A DNA stretch of 6,377 nt from Candidatus Zixiibacteriota bacterium (lineage in GTDB: Bacteria > Zixibacteria > MSB-5A5 > SM1-73). The notes beneath the pieces were generated by a model. The model was not told the origin of the DNA and did not search any database. It was given only the letters and a program-made list of their open reading frames with translations. Shown here in pieces: positions 6,051 to 6,377 of the stretch. Position 1 is the stretch's first letter, and each line of letters begins with the position of its first letter. The stretch is taken from the NCBI GenBank assembly GCA_020341875.1, contig CP070839.1, positions 2,538,208-2,544,584 on the forward strand, given 5' to 3'. A program made the translations under genes and the position numbers.

Positions 6051-6377
6051 TCACCTAACCTCCTTTTCAATCTCCGCCGCCATTTCTTCCTTACCGGCCC
6101 TGAACGCTAAGAGCAGGGCAAGGTCCTTCCAGTCTTGAGCTTTCTTGTCTTCGCCACTGGTGTTATAATGCTCCGCCAGCATGATCATGGGCGCGATATA
6201 GTTTAGGTTCATGTGCGCTATCAGGTCTTTTGCCAGATAGCTGTCACCGTACCAGTCCTGTTTCAGATAATCCAGTCTCAGGTTTCTCTCTAAGTTCTTC
6301 TTCAACAGCGCCAGGTTGTCGATTCTCTCCGGGCTGTATTGATAGGCTAATCCCACGATGTACAGATCATCCATTAT
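6051..6377 (-). CDS. C-terminal part of a helical, TPR-like protein; possibly a DUF2723-type membrane protein tail
   Basis: The reading frame runs off the window edge, so only the last 108 codons before the stop are seen. The first Met in view is probably internal. Seen directly are IVGLAYQYSPE, a charged helix with NLALLKKNLERN, a Trp/Tyr-rich stretch (DWYGDSYLAKDL) and NLNYIAPMIMLAEHYNTSGEDKKAQDWKDLALLLA, which reads like one TPR-type helical pair. The order 'GLAY..P, N-rich helix, NY..LA..Y...G...KA' resembles the cytoplasmic or periplasmic tail of DUF2723 proteins, large membrane proteins related to mannosyltransferases. That match is from memory and tentative, and a generic TPR protein is the alternative. 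It is upstream of the sigma gene on the same strand with a 65-base gap, so co-transcription is possible. Confidence 0.6.
   Translation of the reverse strand: MMDDLYIVGLAYQYSPERIDNLALLKKNLERNLRLDYLKQDWYGDSYLAKDLIAHMNLNYIAPMIMLAEHYNTSGEDKKAQDWKDLALLLAFRAGKEEMAAEIEKEVR

Overview
The window reads as ordinary chromosomal DNA from a bacterium, with seven complete protein genes and the end of an eighth. G+C looks roughly even, coding density is high, and Shine-Dalgarno sites are clear in front of several genes. I see no phage, transposon, CRISPR, tRNA or rRNA signal. A secreted sulfatase-modifying-factor-like protein, an MscS channel, a zinc-finger anti-sigma factor with a membrane segment and an iron-sulfur aldo/keto reductase-like protein together suggest an uncultured, probably anaerobic, Gram-negative environmental lineage. 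FCB-type or candidate-phylum bacteria would fit. That placement is inference from gene content, not from a marker gene.

Left part (1-2891, all + strand): an aldo/keto reductase-fold protein with a C-terminal two-motif 4Fe-4S module (60-1196), a small NTF2-like 'lumazine-binding' protein behind a perfect Shine-Dalgarno (1317-1709), and a CPBP-family membrane protease (1848-2891). The gaps of 120 and 138 bases are too large to assume one operon.

Middle (2962-4791): a secreted formylglycine-generating-enzyme-family protein on the - strand is convergent with the CPBP gene. It is divergent from an MscS-type mechanosensitive channel on the + strand, and the 222-base gap between the two starts must carry both promoters.

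Right part (4821-6377, all - strand): an ECF sigma factor followed by its overlapping anti-sigma factor, a normal two-gene signalling unit. Upstream of it is the C-terminal end of a helical protein cut by the window edge. Nothing in the window identifies the target regulon of the sigma factor.

I did not find a convincing new multi-gene system. The two most interesting points are enzyme-family proteins with altered active sites. The aldo/keto reductase-like protein keeps its iron-sulfur cysteines but has lost three of the four classical catalytic tetrad residues. The formylglycine-generating-enzyme-like protein lacks the usual copper-binding cysteine pair, so it is unlikely to activate sulfatases.
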